Origin: Inia geoffrensis
Taxonomy: Eukaryota > Chordata > Mammalia > Artiodactyla > Iniidae
Length of the DNA stretch: 64,000 nt
Assembly (NCBI GenBank): GCA_036417435.1
Contig: CM070910.1
Span: 72,276,784 to 72,340,783, forward strand
Direction of reading: 5' to 3'
The translations under genes and the position numbers were made by a program. Each line of letters begins with the position of its first letter. Position 1 is the first letter of the stretch. The notes beneath the pieces are model-generated. The model did not search any database and was not told where the DNA came from. It worked only from the letters and a program-made list of their open reading frames with translations. This document shows positions 26,222 to 37,781 of the stretch, piece by piece.

Positions 26222-27957
26222 CGCCAAAAAGGGCGTATGCGTTTTTTCCTGAATATATTCAGGAAAAAACGCATACGCACTTTTTGGCCAACCAAGCAAG
26301 CCTGCAATGGAAATCCGCACTACAATGAAGTCTCACTTCCCACCGATCAAAAGGGCCGTCCGAAAAAATTATAAAATCCAGAGAGGCAGGACAGGACTTG
26401 GAGAACTGGCAGCCTTGTTATGCTGATGGGCGGGATGTAAATTGCCAACAGCCACTCTGGGGAAGTGTATGGTGTTTCCTGGAACAAAATAAAAACCAAG
26501 CTAGAGAGCCTAGGGCACTTCCACTTATGGGGCTATAGATTCGGAAAATTTAAATGAAAAAGACACAGCCACACCAAAGTCTGGGGCTGCTCTGTGTGCG
26601 GGAATCTTGTATATGGTACAACTTCAATAGCCCAGAAAGAGAAAAATGGATATAGAAGTTGTGGTACATACCTAAAATGGAATATCACTCAACAATGAAA
26701 TCAATGGCAACAGACCAGTAGCAGCAATAATGAGTGGATTTAGGCTCGATGATTCTAAGTGAAATAAGTCACACAGAAAAAGAAACATCATAAGATATCA
26801 CTAATACTGGGAATGTACACACGGCTCTGCATGAAGTACATTACAAAACACAACAGAGTCTCACATTTACAATAGAAACTTATGCTTGCTTAAAGGGAAA
26901 GCAGAGTTGGCAGGCTGCATATAACGGAGGTTGACATTAGGACACATACCATTTCACAGGCCAAATGTATATTAGACAAGACCTACTCCTTGCTCAACCA
27001 AATGGACTCAACACCCCATATTCAAAACCTAGGAATATACCTGACTATGAGGAAACTTAAAAGCCATACGTCTATAGGTCTCCGAAAGAAAATCATTTGT
27101 GTACAGCGGTATAAACACAGCAGTGAAAATAACCTAACTCCCCTTATGAAAATAAATTTGAAAAACAAAGCACAAAGATTGTGAAGTAGAAAGAAATTCT
27201 TAAATAAGTACTTCAGGGCGTTTGAAGAACCTTTGATTTACCACGTCTTCATCCACAGCGGGGGGAGAGATAACACTGGAAACTTGGGGCTGATAGGATT
27301 GGTGAGGGAATGCAGACCCTTTGAAGTAATGGTGCATGGTTCCCATTCCCCGGGTCTCAAATCTCCAGGTTTAAGGGATTTATCCTTCAGCTAAAATATG
27401 CATGGAAAACCCAGTATATGTTCCACAAAGTGACCAGACAAAATTTCTAAAACTCATCCCCATTTTCGCCCCCTGGTACTCGAGTACGCCGTTCCAGATG
27501 CGTTATTAACACTCTCCCCATTTGGAGAGTCAGTGCCTTTAAGCTCTTGTTTGGCACAGTTGGCAATTTCTGCAGAAGATGAACAGGAATAAGGAGAAAA
27601 AATGAGCGACTAACTCTATGTGTTTGGACGGGCACATTGAACTCTGATTTCCCTCTAGCAAGAAGAATTCAACAAAGGCTCAGCGTGCCGTGCCAGAACG
27701 AGATTAGGGCCTGAAGCAATTCTTCGGGTTTGTGGTCAGGTCACAAGAAAGCGATGTGAGAAAAGGAGATATTTGGCACTGTAATTCACAATGCAGCAGA
27801 GTTACAAATGACCCCTATCATCCAAAAATTTATTGCAGGAAGGCTGTGAAGAGGACTTGAACGCGACACAGAATTGCAGAAAACAGATATCAGGTGGTAG
27901 ACAAGAATTGCTCTGAAAGCATAGGAAAAGAGGCAGCACTTCGACAGTGATGCACTT
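26222..27957 (+). repeat. Satellite monomer 16 (homogenised block)
   Basis: Palindrome at 26,222-26,289 with the cgcc start but a restored ggaaaaaacg right arm, unlike monomers 13, 15 and 17. It shares gggaatcttgtatatgg with monomers 15 and 17. Confidence 0.9.
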
Positions 27958-29692
27958 CGCCAAAAAGGGCGTATGCGTTTTTTCCTGAATATATTCAGGA
28001 AATAACGCATACGCACTTTTTGGCCAACCAAGCAAGCCTGCAATGGAAATCCGCACTACAATGAAGTCTCACTTCCCACCGATCAAAAGGGCCGTCCGAA
28101 AAAATTATAAAATCCAGAGAGGCAGGACAGGACTTGGAGAACCGGCAGCCTTGTTATGCTGATGGGCGGGATGTAAATTGCCAACAGCCACTATGGGGAA
28201 GTGTATGGTGTTTCCTGGAACAAAATAAAAACCAAGCTGGAGAGCCTAGGGCACTTCCACTTATGGGGCTATAGATTCGGAAAATTTAAATGAAAAAGAC
28301 ACAGCCACACCAAAGTCTGGGGCTGCTCTGTGTGCGGGAATCTTGTATATGGTACAACTTCAATAGCCCAGAAAGAGAAAAATGGATATAGAAGTTGTGG
28401 TACATACCTAAAATGGAATATCACTCAACAATGAAATCAATGGCAACAGACCAGTAGCAGCAATAATGAGTGGATTTAGGCTCGATGATTCTAAGTGAAA
28501 TAAGTCACACAGAAAAAGAAACATCATAAGATATCACTAATACCGGGAATGTACACACGGCTCCGCATGAAGTACATTACAAAACACAACAGAGTCTCAC
28601 ATTTACAATAGAAACTTATGCTTGCTTAAAGGGAAAGCAGAGTTGGCAGGCTGCATATAACGGAGGTTGACATTAGGACACATACCATTCCACAGGCCAA
28701 ATGTATATTAGACAAGACCTACTCCTTGCTCAACCAAATGGACTCAACACCCCATATTCAAAACCTAGGAATATACCTGACTATGAGGAAACTTAAAAGC
28801 CATACGTGTATAGGTCTCCGAAAGAAAATCATTTGTGTACAGCGGTATAAACACAGCAGTGAAAATAACCTAACTCCCCTTATGAAAATAAATTTGAAAA
28901 ACAAAGCACAAAGATTGTGAAGTAGAAAGAAATTCTTAAATAAGTACTTCAGGGCGTTTGAAGAACCTTTGATTTACCACGTCTTCATCCACAGCGGGGG
29001 GAGAGATAACACTGGAAACTTGGGGCTGATAGGATTGGTGAGGGAATGCAGACCCTTTGAAGTAATGGTGCATGGTTCCCATTCCCCGGGTCCCAAACTC
29101 CAGGTTTAAGGGATTTATCCTTCAGCTAAAATATGCATGGAAAACCCAGTATATGTTCCACAAAGTGACCAGACAAAATTTCTAAAACTCATCCCCATTT
29201 TCGCCCCCTGGTACTCGAGTACGCCGTTCCAGATGCGTTATTAACACTCTCCCCATTTGGAGAGTCAGTGCCTTTAAGCTCTTGTTTGGCACAGTTTGCA
29301 ATTTCTGCGGAAGATCAACAGGAATAAGGAGAACCAATGAGCGACTAACTCTACGTGTTTTGAGGGGCACAGTGAACACTGATTTCCCTCCAGGAGGAAG
29401 AAATCACCAAAAGCTCAGCGTGCCGTGCCAGAACGAGATTAGGGTCTGAAGCAATTCTTCGGGTTTGCGGTCAGCTCACAAGAAAGCGAGTTGAGAAAAG
29501 GAGATTTGGGGCACTGTATTTCACAATCCTGCAGAGTTACAAATGACCCCTATAATCCAAAAAATTATTGAAGGAAGGCTGTGAAGAGGACTTGAAAGTG
29601 ACGTACAAGTGCAGAAAACAGATATCAGGTGGTAGATAAGAATTGTTCTGAAAGCGTAGGAAAAGAGGCAGCACTTAGACAGTGATGCACTT
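27958..29692 (+). repeat. Satellite monomer 17 (homogenised block, right edge)
   Basis: Palindrome at 27,958-28,025. It stays nearly identical to monomers 15 and 16 until about 29,295, then reverts to the general array type (cagtttgcaatttctgcgg). One base is missing near 29,098 (cccaaactcc), which gives the 1,735-bp length. Confidence 0.9.
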
Positions 29693-31429
29693 GGCCAAAA
29701 AGCGTGTATACGTTTTTTCCTGAATATAATCAGGAAAAAACGCATACGCCCTTTTTGGCCAACCAAGAAAGCCTGCAATGGAAATCCACACTACAATGAA
29801 GTCTCACTTCCCACCGATCAAAAGGGCCGTCCGAAAAAAGTGTAAAATCCAGAGAGGCAGGAAAGGCCATGGAGAACAGGCAGCCTTGATATGCTGATGG
29901 GCGGGATGTAAATTGCCAACTGCCAGTCTGGAGAAGTGTATGGTGTTTCATGGAGCAAAGGAAAATCCAATATAGAGAGCCTAGGGCACTTCCATGTATG
30001 GTGCTATAGATTCGAAAATTTCAATGAAAAAGACACAGCCTCACCAAAGTTTGGGGCTACTCTGTGTATGGGAACCTTTACTATGGTACAACTTCAATAG
30101 CCCAGAAAGAGAAAAATGGATATAGAAGTTGTGGGACATACCTACAATGGAATATCACTCAACAGTGAAATCAATGGCAACAGACCAGTAGCAGCATAAT
30201 GAGTGGATTTAGGTACGATGATTCTAAGTGAAATAAGTCACACAGAAAAAGAACCATCATAAGATATCACTAATACCGAGAATGTAAACACGGCTACGCA
30301 TGAACTGCATTACAAAACACAATAGAGTCTCACATTTTCCAAAGAAACTTATGCTTGCTTAACGGGAATGGAGACTGCGGAGGCTGCATAAAACCAGAGG
30401 TTGACATTAGGACAGATACCATTCCACAAGCGAAATATATATTAGACAAGACCTACTCCTTGCTCATCCAAATGGACTCAACACCCCGTATTCAAAACCT
30501 GGGAATATAGCTGACTATGAGGAAACTTAAAACCCATATATTTCTAGGTCTCTGTACGAAAATCATTTTTGTACAGCGACATAAACACAGAAGTGAAATT
30601 AAGCTAAATCCCCTTATAAAAATAAATTTGAAAAACAAAACACAAAGACTGTGAAATAGAGAGAAATTCTTAAATAAGCCCTTCAGGGCTTGTGAAGAAT
30701 CTTGGATTTACCACCTCTTCATCCACAGCTGGGGGAGAGATAAGTGTGGACACTTGGGGCTGATAGGATTGGTGAGGGAATGCAGACCCTTTGATGTAAT
30801 TGTGCATGGTTCCCATTCCACGGGTTCCAAATCTCCAGGTTTAAGGGATTTGTCCTTCCGCTAAAATATGCATGGAAAACCCAGAATATGGTCCACAAAG
30901 TGACCAGGCAAAGTTTCTAAAACTCATCGCCACCATGTTTGCCCCCTGGTGCTCGACTTCTCCATTACAGGTGCGTTATTAACACTCTCCCCACTTGGAG
31001 AGTCAGTGCCTTTAACCTCTTGTTTGGCACAGTTTGCAATTTTTGCGGAAGATGAACAGGAATATGGAGAACCAATGAGCGACTAACTCTATGTGTTTGG
31101 ACGGAAACATTGAACTCTGATTTGAATCCAGGAAGAAGAAATCACCAAAGTCTCAACGTGCCGTGCTGGAACGAGATTAGGGTCTGAAGCAATTCTTTTG
31201 GTTTGCGGTCCGCTCACAAGTAAGCGAGTTGACAGAAGGAGATTTTTGACACTGTAATTCACAATCCTGCAGAGTTACAAATGACCCCTATCATCCAAAA
31301 ATTTATTGAAGGAAGATTGTGAAGAGGACTTGAACGCGAGGCAGAATTGCAAAAAACAGATATTAGGTGGTAGATAATAATTGCTCTGAAAGCATAGGAA
31401 AAGAGGCAGCATTTCGAGAATGATGCATT
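29693..31429 (+). repeat. Satellite monomer 18 (diverged)
   Basis: Palindrome at 29,693-29,760 with gcgtgtatacg and aatataatc changes. It carries many private substitutions, and from here to the right edge the monomers are less alike than in the centre of the array. Confidence 0.88.
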
Positions 31430-32449
31430 TTCCAAAAAGGGCGTATGCGTTTTTTCCTGAATATATTCAGGAAAAAACGCATACGCCCTTTTTGTCCAAC
31501 CAAGCAACACTGCAATGGAAATCCGCACTACAAAGAAGTCTCACTTCCCACCGATCAAAAGGGCCGTCCGAAAAAAGTGTAAAATCCAGAGAGGCAGGAC
31601 AGGCCATGGAGAACCAGCAGCCTACTTATGCTGATGGGTGGGATGTAAATTGCAACAGCCACTCTGGAGAAGTGTATGGTGTTTCCTAGAACAAAGCAAA
31701 AACCAAGCTAGAGAGCCTAGGGCACTTCCACTTATGGTGCTATAGATTCAGAAAATTTAAATGAAAAAGACAGAGCCACACCAAAGTTTGGGGCTGCTCT
31801 GTGTACGGGAACCTTGACTATGGTACAACTTCAATAGCCCAGAAAGAGAAAAATGGATATAGAAGTTGTGGTACATCCCTACAATGGAATATCACTCAAC
31901 AATGAAATCAATGGCATCAGGCGAGTTGCAGCATAATGAGTGGATTTGGTACGAAGATTCTAAGTGAAATCAGTCACACAGAAAAAGAAACATCATAAGA
32001 TATCACTAATACCAGGAATGTAAACACGGCTCCACATGAACTGTATCACAGTTAGTAATTTCTGTGGAAGATGAACAGGAATAAGGAGTACCATTGAGCG
32101 ACTAACTCTATGTGTTTTGACGGGCCCACTGAACTCTGATTTCCCACCAGGAAGAAGAATTCACCAAAGGCTCAGCGTGCCATGGCAGAACCAGATTAGA
32201 GCCTGAAGCAATTATTCGGTTTTGCAGTCAGCTCACAAGGAAGCTAGTTGACAAAAGGAGGTTGGGGACACTGTAATTCACAATCCTGCACAGTTACAAA
32301 TGACCCCTCTCATCAAAAAATATATTGAAGGAAGGCTGTGAAGAGGACTTGAACGTGAGGCAGAATTGCAGAAAACAGATATCAGGTTGTAGATTAGAAT
32401 TGCTCTGAAAATAAAGGTAAAGAGGCAGCACTTCAACAATGATGCACTT
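31430..32449 (+). repeat. Satellite monomer 19 with 716-bp internal deletion
   Basis: Palindrome at about 31,430-31,497; its outer bases have changed (tttccaaaaagg and gtcc ends) but the arms are otherwise intact. At about 32,047 the L1-derived part jumps from ggctccacatgaactgtat straight to cacagttagtaatttctg, which lies some 716 bp further along in a normal monomer. The break has only two or three bases of shared sequence (ca or cac). Confidence 0.88.
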
Positions 32450-33240
32450 GGCCAAAATGGGCATATGTGTTTTTTCCTGAATATATTCCAAAAAAAACGC
32501 ATACGCTCTTTTTGGCCAACAAATATGCCTGTAATGGAAATCTGCACTACAATGATGTCTCACTTCCCACCGCTTAAAAGTGTCGTCTGAAAAAAGTGTA
32601 AAATCCGGAGAGGCAAGACTGTCCATGGAATACAGGAAGCTTGGTTATGCTGATTGGCGGGATGTAATTTGCCAACAAGTACTCTGGAGATGTGTATGGT
32701 GTTTCCTGAAACAAATAAATATCCAAGCCACAGAGCCTAGGGCACTTCCACTTATGGCCCTATAGCTTAGGAAAATTTACCGAGGAAGACACAGCCACCC
32801 CAATATTTAGGGCTGCTGTGTTTTCAGCAATTTCCACTACAGTACAACTTATATATCCTGGAAAGAAAAAAAATGGATAAAGACTTTGTGCTTCTTATGT
32901 ATAATGAAATATCACTCAACAATGATATTAATGTAATCAGGCCTGTAGAAACAAAATGAATGGATTCCAGTACGATGATTCTAAGTGAAATAAGTCACAC
33001 AGAAAAAGAAAATTATTATAAGTTATCACTAATAAAGGGAATGTAAACTTGGCTACACATGAACTGAATTACAAAACAGAACAGAGTCTCACATTTAGGA
33101 AACAATCTTATGCTTTTTTAAGGGGAAAGTTGAGTTGGGGTGCGTCATAAAACCAGAGATTGAAATTAGCCCAAAAACCATTCCATAAGCCAAGTATGTA
33201 ATAGACAGGACCTACTCCTTGCTCAAAGAAACAAACTCAA
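32450..33240 (+). repeat. Satellite monomer 20, truncated
   Basis: Palindrome at 32,450-32,517 with damage near the centre (attccaaaaaaaacg). The L1-derived part continues recognisably to cctactccttgctcaa at about 33,225, then gives way to a separate L1. This is one of the most diverged copies in the main block. Confidence 0.85.
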
Positions 33241-33985
33241 AAATGAAGTATCATCTCACACCTGTTAGAATGGGCATTATCAGAAATTCTGCAAACAACA
33301 AATGCTCGAAAGGTGTGGAGAAAGGAAACCTCTTCCACTTTTGTTGGGAATGTAAATTGATACAGTTACAATAGAGAACAGTGTGCAGGTTCCTTAAAAA
33401 CTAACCATAAATTACCATATGATCCAGCCATCTCACTCCTGGGCATATATCCAGAAAAAAACAAAAATCAAGAGGAGACTTTCACCACAAAGTTCATTGC
33501 ATCACTATAATAGCCAGGTAATGGAAGCAACCTAAATGTCCACAGACACGTGAATGCATAACGAGATGATGCATATATAAAATGGAATATTACTCAGCCA
33601 TAAGAATGAATGAAGTTGGATCATTTGTAGAGATGTCAATGGATCTAGAGACTGTCATAGAGAGTGAAGTATGTCAGAAAGAGTAAAACAAATATTGTAT
33701 ATTAATGCATATATGTGGAACCTAGAAAAATTGTGCAGATGAACCAGTTTGCAAGCAGAAATAGAGCAACAGATGTAGAGAAAAAACATATGGACATCAA
33801 GTGGGAAAAGCTGTGGGGGGTAGGTGGTGGGAGGAGTTGAGAGATTCAGATTTGCATTTATATGTATAAAATAGATAACCAATAGATAAATAGATAACCA
33901 AGTATAAAATAGATAACCAATAAATACCTGATGTATAAAAAACTAAAATATATTTCAAAATTTAAAAAATAATTAAAACAGAAAA
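33241..33985 (+). mobile_element. LINE-1 3' end (ORF2 end and 3' UTR)
   Basis: A 5'-truncated L1 in sense orientation. It begins in the ORF2 end (aatgaagtatcatctcac), passes the conserved landmarks ggaatgtaaattgat, accatatgatccagccat, gggcatatatccag and aaatggaatattactcag, and continues into a 3' UTR of cetartiodactyl type (gtggaacctagaaaaattg, gatgaaccagtttgcaag, tataaaatagataacc). The tail is A-rich from about 33,930. It lies in the same orientation as the L1-derived part of the satellite it abuts. No clear target-site duplication is visible and the right flank is not satellite, so the insertion was followed by rearrangement. Confidence 0.9.
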
Positions 33986-34140
33986 AAAGGTTCTTCCCTT
34001 CACATACGTGTATTTATATGAATACATTATTTCCATGCTTATATCTGTAAATACAAAAAAGAAGAATAAAATCTACCTAGAACCCAAAATAAAAAAAAAT
34101 AAATAAATAAAAATAATAAAAAAATAAAAAAAAACTAAAC
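33986..34140 (+). repeat. Short non-L1 stretch ending in A-rich tail (possible 3' transduction)
   Basis: About 100 bp of AT-rich unassigned sequence follows the L1 tail. It then has an aataaa signal at 34,065-34,070 and, about 16 bp later, an A-rich run with imperfect aaat repeats (34,087-34,138). The order L1 - tail - short sequence - poly(A) signal - second tail is the signature of a 3' transduction, but two independent insertions or simple A-rich expansion would look similar. Confidence 0.5.
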
Positions 34141-35310
34141 AGAACCCGCCAGTTACACAGAGGAAAACCGTATCAGAGCACTTGCTCCAGTTGTAAACAA
34201 TTCTGAAGTTGGTCAGTGGTGGGGAATCATCTCCCATTCAACCAGCAGCCCCCACACAACAAGCATCCTCATTGTAAAGCTGGGGGACTGTGCCGAGACC
34301 TCTGTGAGTAAACGTGAGCTGAGCCCCAGGCCAGCTGCTGCTGAACTGTTCCCACCCTTCCCAGGTAAAACACCTGAATATGTGCAAGGACTTGAAAGCC
34401 TAGAGGAAGGGCCGTGGAGCCACACGAGCAACAGCATGCCGGCCGACTTGGTGCCTGCAGGCCAGCCAGGATGGTCCTGGCCCTGGGTGCTCTTCTGGAA
34501 GCTTTCCATTTCCCTGCCTGAGAAACCCCTCCTGTCCCGTCCCCACTGCTTTTTTCCTTCCTCACCTCTGCCCAGGGAAAAATTCCAGCAGCAGTTAAAG
34601 GTGACACATCCTCTTCTTTAGCAGGTGGCAGCCTGGAAACTGCTGCAGAAAGTTCAGCAGAGCCCAACTCACACTAGGCCACTCACAAAGCCGTGGCCTC
34701 TCAATCCCTCCCAGCAGCCCAGCCCCGAGACTAATGACAGGGCAGAGAATATGGTGTCAGGCAGAGCTGCAGGGGCTCTTGCTGCCTGGTGCGGTGTTTA
34801 TATTGACTTCAAAACAGGCATACCTGGGGAGGGCTGGCCCGATTGGTCAGGCTGCACAGGTCAGCCAATCCTCACCACTCAGGGGCTCACAGTTGCAGAA
34901 AATTGAAATTGCTGAACGGGCCAGCTCCAAGGAACAGGTGTAGGCTCTTGAAAGTCCGGATACACAAGGGGCTGCAACTCTGGCTTGTTTTCTAATCATT
35001 TTATCTGGCCCATGAGTGGGAGACAACTTCAAGAAAATCCGCTCCTAATGAGAGGGACACAGAAGTCAGGGAGAGGAGGAGTGAGTGGTGGCTGGAGGCA
35101 GTGGCTTTGTGCCCTGGGTTCAGTGGAAGTTTCTGGAAAACCAGGCAGAGGGAGGCCCTATAGAGTGATGCCCATGGTCACAGACATGTCGGAGCTGCTG
35201 TTTGTTAGTTCAAGTACTGCTCTGAGGTGCTCTGTGTCAGCTCTGAGAGACAGGTGAGCCGAGGTTGCTCTGCAATGAGGGCTATGTGCACGGTTCCTCT
35301 TTGCCCAGCC
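34141..35310. other. Unassigned GC-rich region, no gene recognised
   Basis: A GC-rich stretch unlike both satellites. Short open frames of 60-132 codons occur on both strands and overlap one another. None has a recognisable domain, and I see no intact splice-flanked exon. It lies upstream of the retroviral pol remnant in the same block and could be decayed retroviral leader or gag sequence, or unrelated unique DNA. Confidence 0.4.
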
Positions 35311-35338
35311 CTGCCATGGTACCTGCAAGGGTAGCTCT

Positions 35339-35532
35339 GTATCCTGGGAGGGGCCTGACCAGGAGAGCCTTGTGGGCTGCTGGTGACCTGCCCAGGTGAG
35401 ACCCATATCCTGGTAGGGGCCTGACCATGAGAGCCCAATGGGCTGGGGTGGGGGTGGGGTACCTGCCCAGGTGAGCTCCATATCCTGGTATTGGCCTGAC
35501 CACGAGAGGCAAATGGGCTGCTGGGGACCTGG
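35339..35532 (+). repeat. Small minisatellite, three units of 66-75 bp
   Basis: Three units begin tatcctgg at about 35,340, 35,406 and 35,481, each followed by ggcctgacca, gagag and gggctg. Spacing is 66 then 75 bp; the second unit is longer because of an inserted ggggtgggggtgggg stretch. The repeat ends just before the pol remnant. Confidence 0.8.
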
Positions 35533-35544
35533 TAAAGGATGCCA

Positions 35545-36520
35545 GGACAGTCAGTTACGCCACCGAGGGTATACCTCCAGTAGTTCCTGATCCCTACACA
35601 CTGCTAGTCATTGTACCAACCACCAGAACATGGTGTTCTGTATTAGACTTCAATGATGCCTTCTTTTGTATTCCATTAGTCCCAGAGTCACAAGAAATTT
35701 TGCCTCGTGAGTGGCAGGACTCAACATACAACAAAAACAATACTGCTGGGCCGTCTCGCCCCAAGGGTACAAAAATTCCCACACCATCTTTGGGAAAGCT
35801 TAGCTAAAGACCTAAAACTTCTACCTCTGGAAAAGGAAACCCTCCTTCAATATGCAGATGCCATTCTGATCACCAGCTCTACTAAGGAGGCCTCTGAACT
35901 ACCAAGCCAATATAGGATAGAAGTTGTCCAAGAAAAAGCTCAAATATCACACACTAAGGTCACCTGCCTGGGCTTCATTCTCACAGAAGGTCTGAGAAGC
36001 CCATCCCAGGAAAGGGAATAAACCGTTTGCAGCCTTAGCCCTTCTAAAAGTAGAAGACAGCTTAGGAGTTCCTGGGGAGGCTGGGGCTTGCTGCATCTGG
36101 ATCCCGAACTACAGTCTAATAGCTGGGCCTCTATATGAAACACTGAAAGGAAAAAATGAGGATCCTTTTGAATAGAATCCAGAAGTAGTCTTTCAAGAAT
36201 GGAAAGAGCAGTCAATTCAGACACTTGACATGGAACTCCCTAATTTAACTAAACCCTTTGACCTTTACATTCCTGGTGAAAGGTGAATTGCCATTGGAGT
36301 ATTAATGCAAAAACAGGGACCACTTGAAAAGGAACAACGGATGAATGCTAACCAGGTAGGATAAACTAGGGTCACCAAGGGGCTTGGCCCACCACCACAT
36401 CTGGCCAGGATACTGGCAGTATCTAAAAACCTGGAAATCAGCGGCCTGAAAGGCCACCTCCCTCCTAAGGGAAAAGGACCCCATGTGTTGATCCTAACCA
36501 CCAAACATGCCCTGAGGTTG
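35545..36520 (+). pseudogene. Decayed class-I (gammaretrovirus-like) endogenous retrovirus pol remnant
   Basis: Translation of the plus strand shows an ordered series of reverse-transcriptase and RNase H-like blocks. LDFNDAFF (around 35,640-35,670) is the motif with the first catalytic aspartate. A block reading ESLAKDLKLL follows. Then comes QYADA at 35,848-35,862, where reverse transcriptases carry Y-x-D-D, so the last catalytic aspartate is replaced by alanine. A connection-like stretch (GPLYETLKG, about 36,120) and an RNase H-like start (KPFDLYI, about 36,250) complete the order. The first motif and QYADA are in different frames, and stops interrupt the frame at about 36,020, 36,175 and 36,285. 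The remnant cannot encode an active enzyme. Family placement below class I is not possible from this fragment. Confidence 0.8.
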
Positions 36521-37023
36521 CAGGGTTCGCTCCATGAGCACACTGACCTCGAGTGATGAGGCCCTCCAACTCCAACCTCCAGAGAGACAACCGGGGGCAA
36601 CGAGGCCCCATGGCGACTCGTGTAACCATCACTTTACTGGGAGTTTCTCTCAGAAAACAACAAGAGTGTGTCAAAAAAGAGTAGACTACTGCTTTCAGGA
36701 CTTACTGTACCCAGAGGGGAGCTAATAAGCTTGGCAGGGGAACCGTATATCACATTGTCACCATAGAAAAGCCTACAGCCACCGTGATGATGGTGGCCAA
36801 TAAGACCAGCTGGAGTCCTGGTTACCTCAAAAGGCTGTTGACTCAGTGTCCATCATGGTCTTGGATCACCACTGACCCTGGACTGACTGGGAGTTGAGCA
36901 GGCAAGGCTCTGACACCTGGTACTGTTTTTACATTAATTCAGGGGCCTAATTGAAGAAAACAAAGACTACTAGTCAGAGCATCTAGGCTGGCAGAAACGG
37001 TCAGCCTAAGGTGGCCTAACAAA
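36521..37023 (+). other. Probable further retroviral remnant, unassigned
   Basis: Lies between the pol remnant and the likely LTR on the same strand. Integrase or env remains would be expected here, but I recognise no motif. No frame exceeds about 70 codons. It is most simply explained as decayed or deleted 3' retroviral sequence. Confidence 0.35.
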
Positions 37024-37781
37024 TGTGGGGTGGGGTAAAACCTGCCCCCACAGTGTCTCTGCACATCCCTTTCCTGTACCTTAAAGGTCATTAGAATCTA
37101 TAACACTTCCAATGCTGGTACTCAGGTGAACGAGCAGGGAGACAGCAGCCCTGGGGACAATGAATCTCACCTGGAGGCTGCTGGGGAGAAGTTCTGACCC
37201 TCACCCCCGGGTATGAGGGCTCCCAACTCAGCACTAAGCAGTTACAGAAGAGGGGTCTGCACACTCAGCACTCCAAGAATGAGGAAAGGGACAAAAGGCA
37301 GAGGAGGGTTTTGTCACCAGCAAATCCCATTAAAAATCCCTGGGAGATAAAAATAGAATCTGGGCAATAAAATAAAGTCTAACCTTTGTTATCCTTTGTG
37401 CTTTGTCTAATTTCACGTGCTGCTAGGTTCCCGCATGCAGAGCTGCCACACCCGGCACTTCAGACCAGATTTCCTACTACAGAATGGCTGGGTCGACACT
37501 TCAGCTCCTGGGGCTCAGTGCAGGCTCCAAGATATAGAGCCTGAGCTGTAGCCAACCCAGCCTCTGAGAGCTCCGCCCCCTCCCTCCCACTGACTCTGAC
37601 AGGACCTGTACCCAGCAGGCCAACACACAGCCTGTGGGGTAGCGCATTCTCTCATCTCTCCATTCTCTGATCAAAATATAGTTTCCTTTGCTTCTGAACC
37701 AAACTCAGTCTCGATCTGTTGGCTCTAATGACACTGGGAAGGGGGATACTTGTTGGGGTCCATTCTGGAGGATCAGTAACA
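37024..37781 (+). mobile_element. Likely retroviral LTR downstream of pol remnant
   Basis: About 758 bp with possible TG start (37,024) and CA end (37,780-37,781). Overlapping aataaa signals lie at 37,366-37,371 and 37,371-37,376. A pyrimidine-rich, U5-like 3' part follows (ctctcatctctccattctc), ending in ggggtccattctggagg, the sort of segment found at gammaretroviral LTR ends. It lies in the right order and orientation to be the 3' LTR of the pol remnant. No matching 5' LTR is seen. The left boundary is a guess, since no clear polypurine tract precedes it. Confidence 0.5.

Larger units (their letters stand above)
20430..29295 (+). repeat. Homogenised block of about five near-identical monomers
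   Basis: Five palindrome starts from 21,014 to 27,958 are exactly 1,736 bp apart, with no net indel. The copies share private variants found nowhere else in the array, including cagtatatgttccac, cagttggcaatttctgcag, aatgtacacacggctc and gaaagaaaatcatttg. The block starts in monomer 12 and stops at about 29,295, where the sequence switches from cagttggc to cagtttgc. The edges fall at the same phase of the unit within about 200 bp. The pattern indicates recent amplification of one monomer, unlike the five-mer on its left. Confidence 0.88.
1..33240 (+). repeat. L1-derived 1.7-kb satellite array, main block
   Basis: A head-to-tail array of about 19 copies, all in one orientation. The start-to-start distance of the embedded palindrome is 1,730-1,737 bp for nearly every pair and exactly 1,736 bp for four successive pairs between 21,014 and 27,958. 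Exceptions are 1,700 bp (a 32-bp deletion) and 1,020 bp (a 716-bp deletion at the right edge). Each monomer has a 68-bp palindrome, about 880 bp related to the L1 ORF2 3' end and 3' UTR, and about 780 bp of mostly unassigned sequence. The length and L1 content match what I recall of the common cetacean satellite. The array holds no gene; small antisense frames recur only because the monomers are alike. Confidence 0.93.

Noticed and set aside
65..31528. Recurring antisense frames of about 62, 85 and 129 codons in most L1-satellite monomers
   Set aside because: They recur because the monomers are nearly identical, run through the palindrome and L1-derived sequence, and are broken in diverged monomers. 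There is no sign of selection on the protein.
1..33240. Centromeric identity of the L1 satellite (CENP-B box)
   Set aside because: I did not find a convincing CENP-B box by eye, and monomer length alone does not imply centromere function. A motif scan and CENP-A data would decide.
34213..35512. Frames of 60-132 codons in the GC-rich part of the island as exons
   Set aside because: They overlap on both strands, have no recognisable domain and lack consistent splice sites. The 35.2-35.5 kb frames mostly translate a minisatellite.
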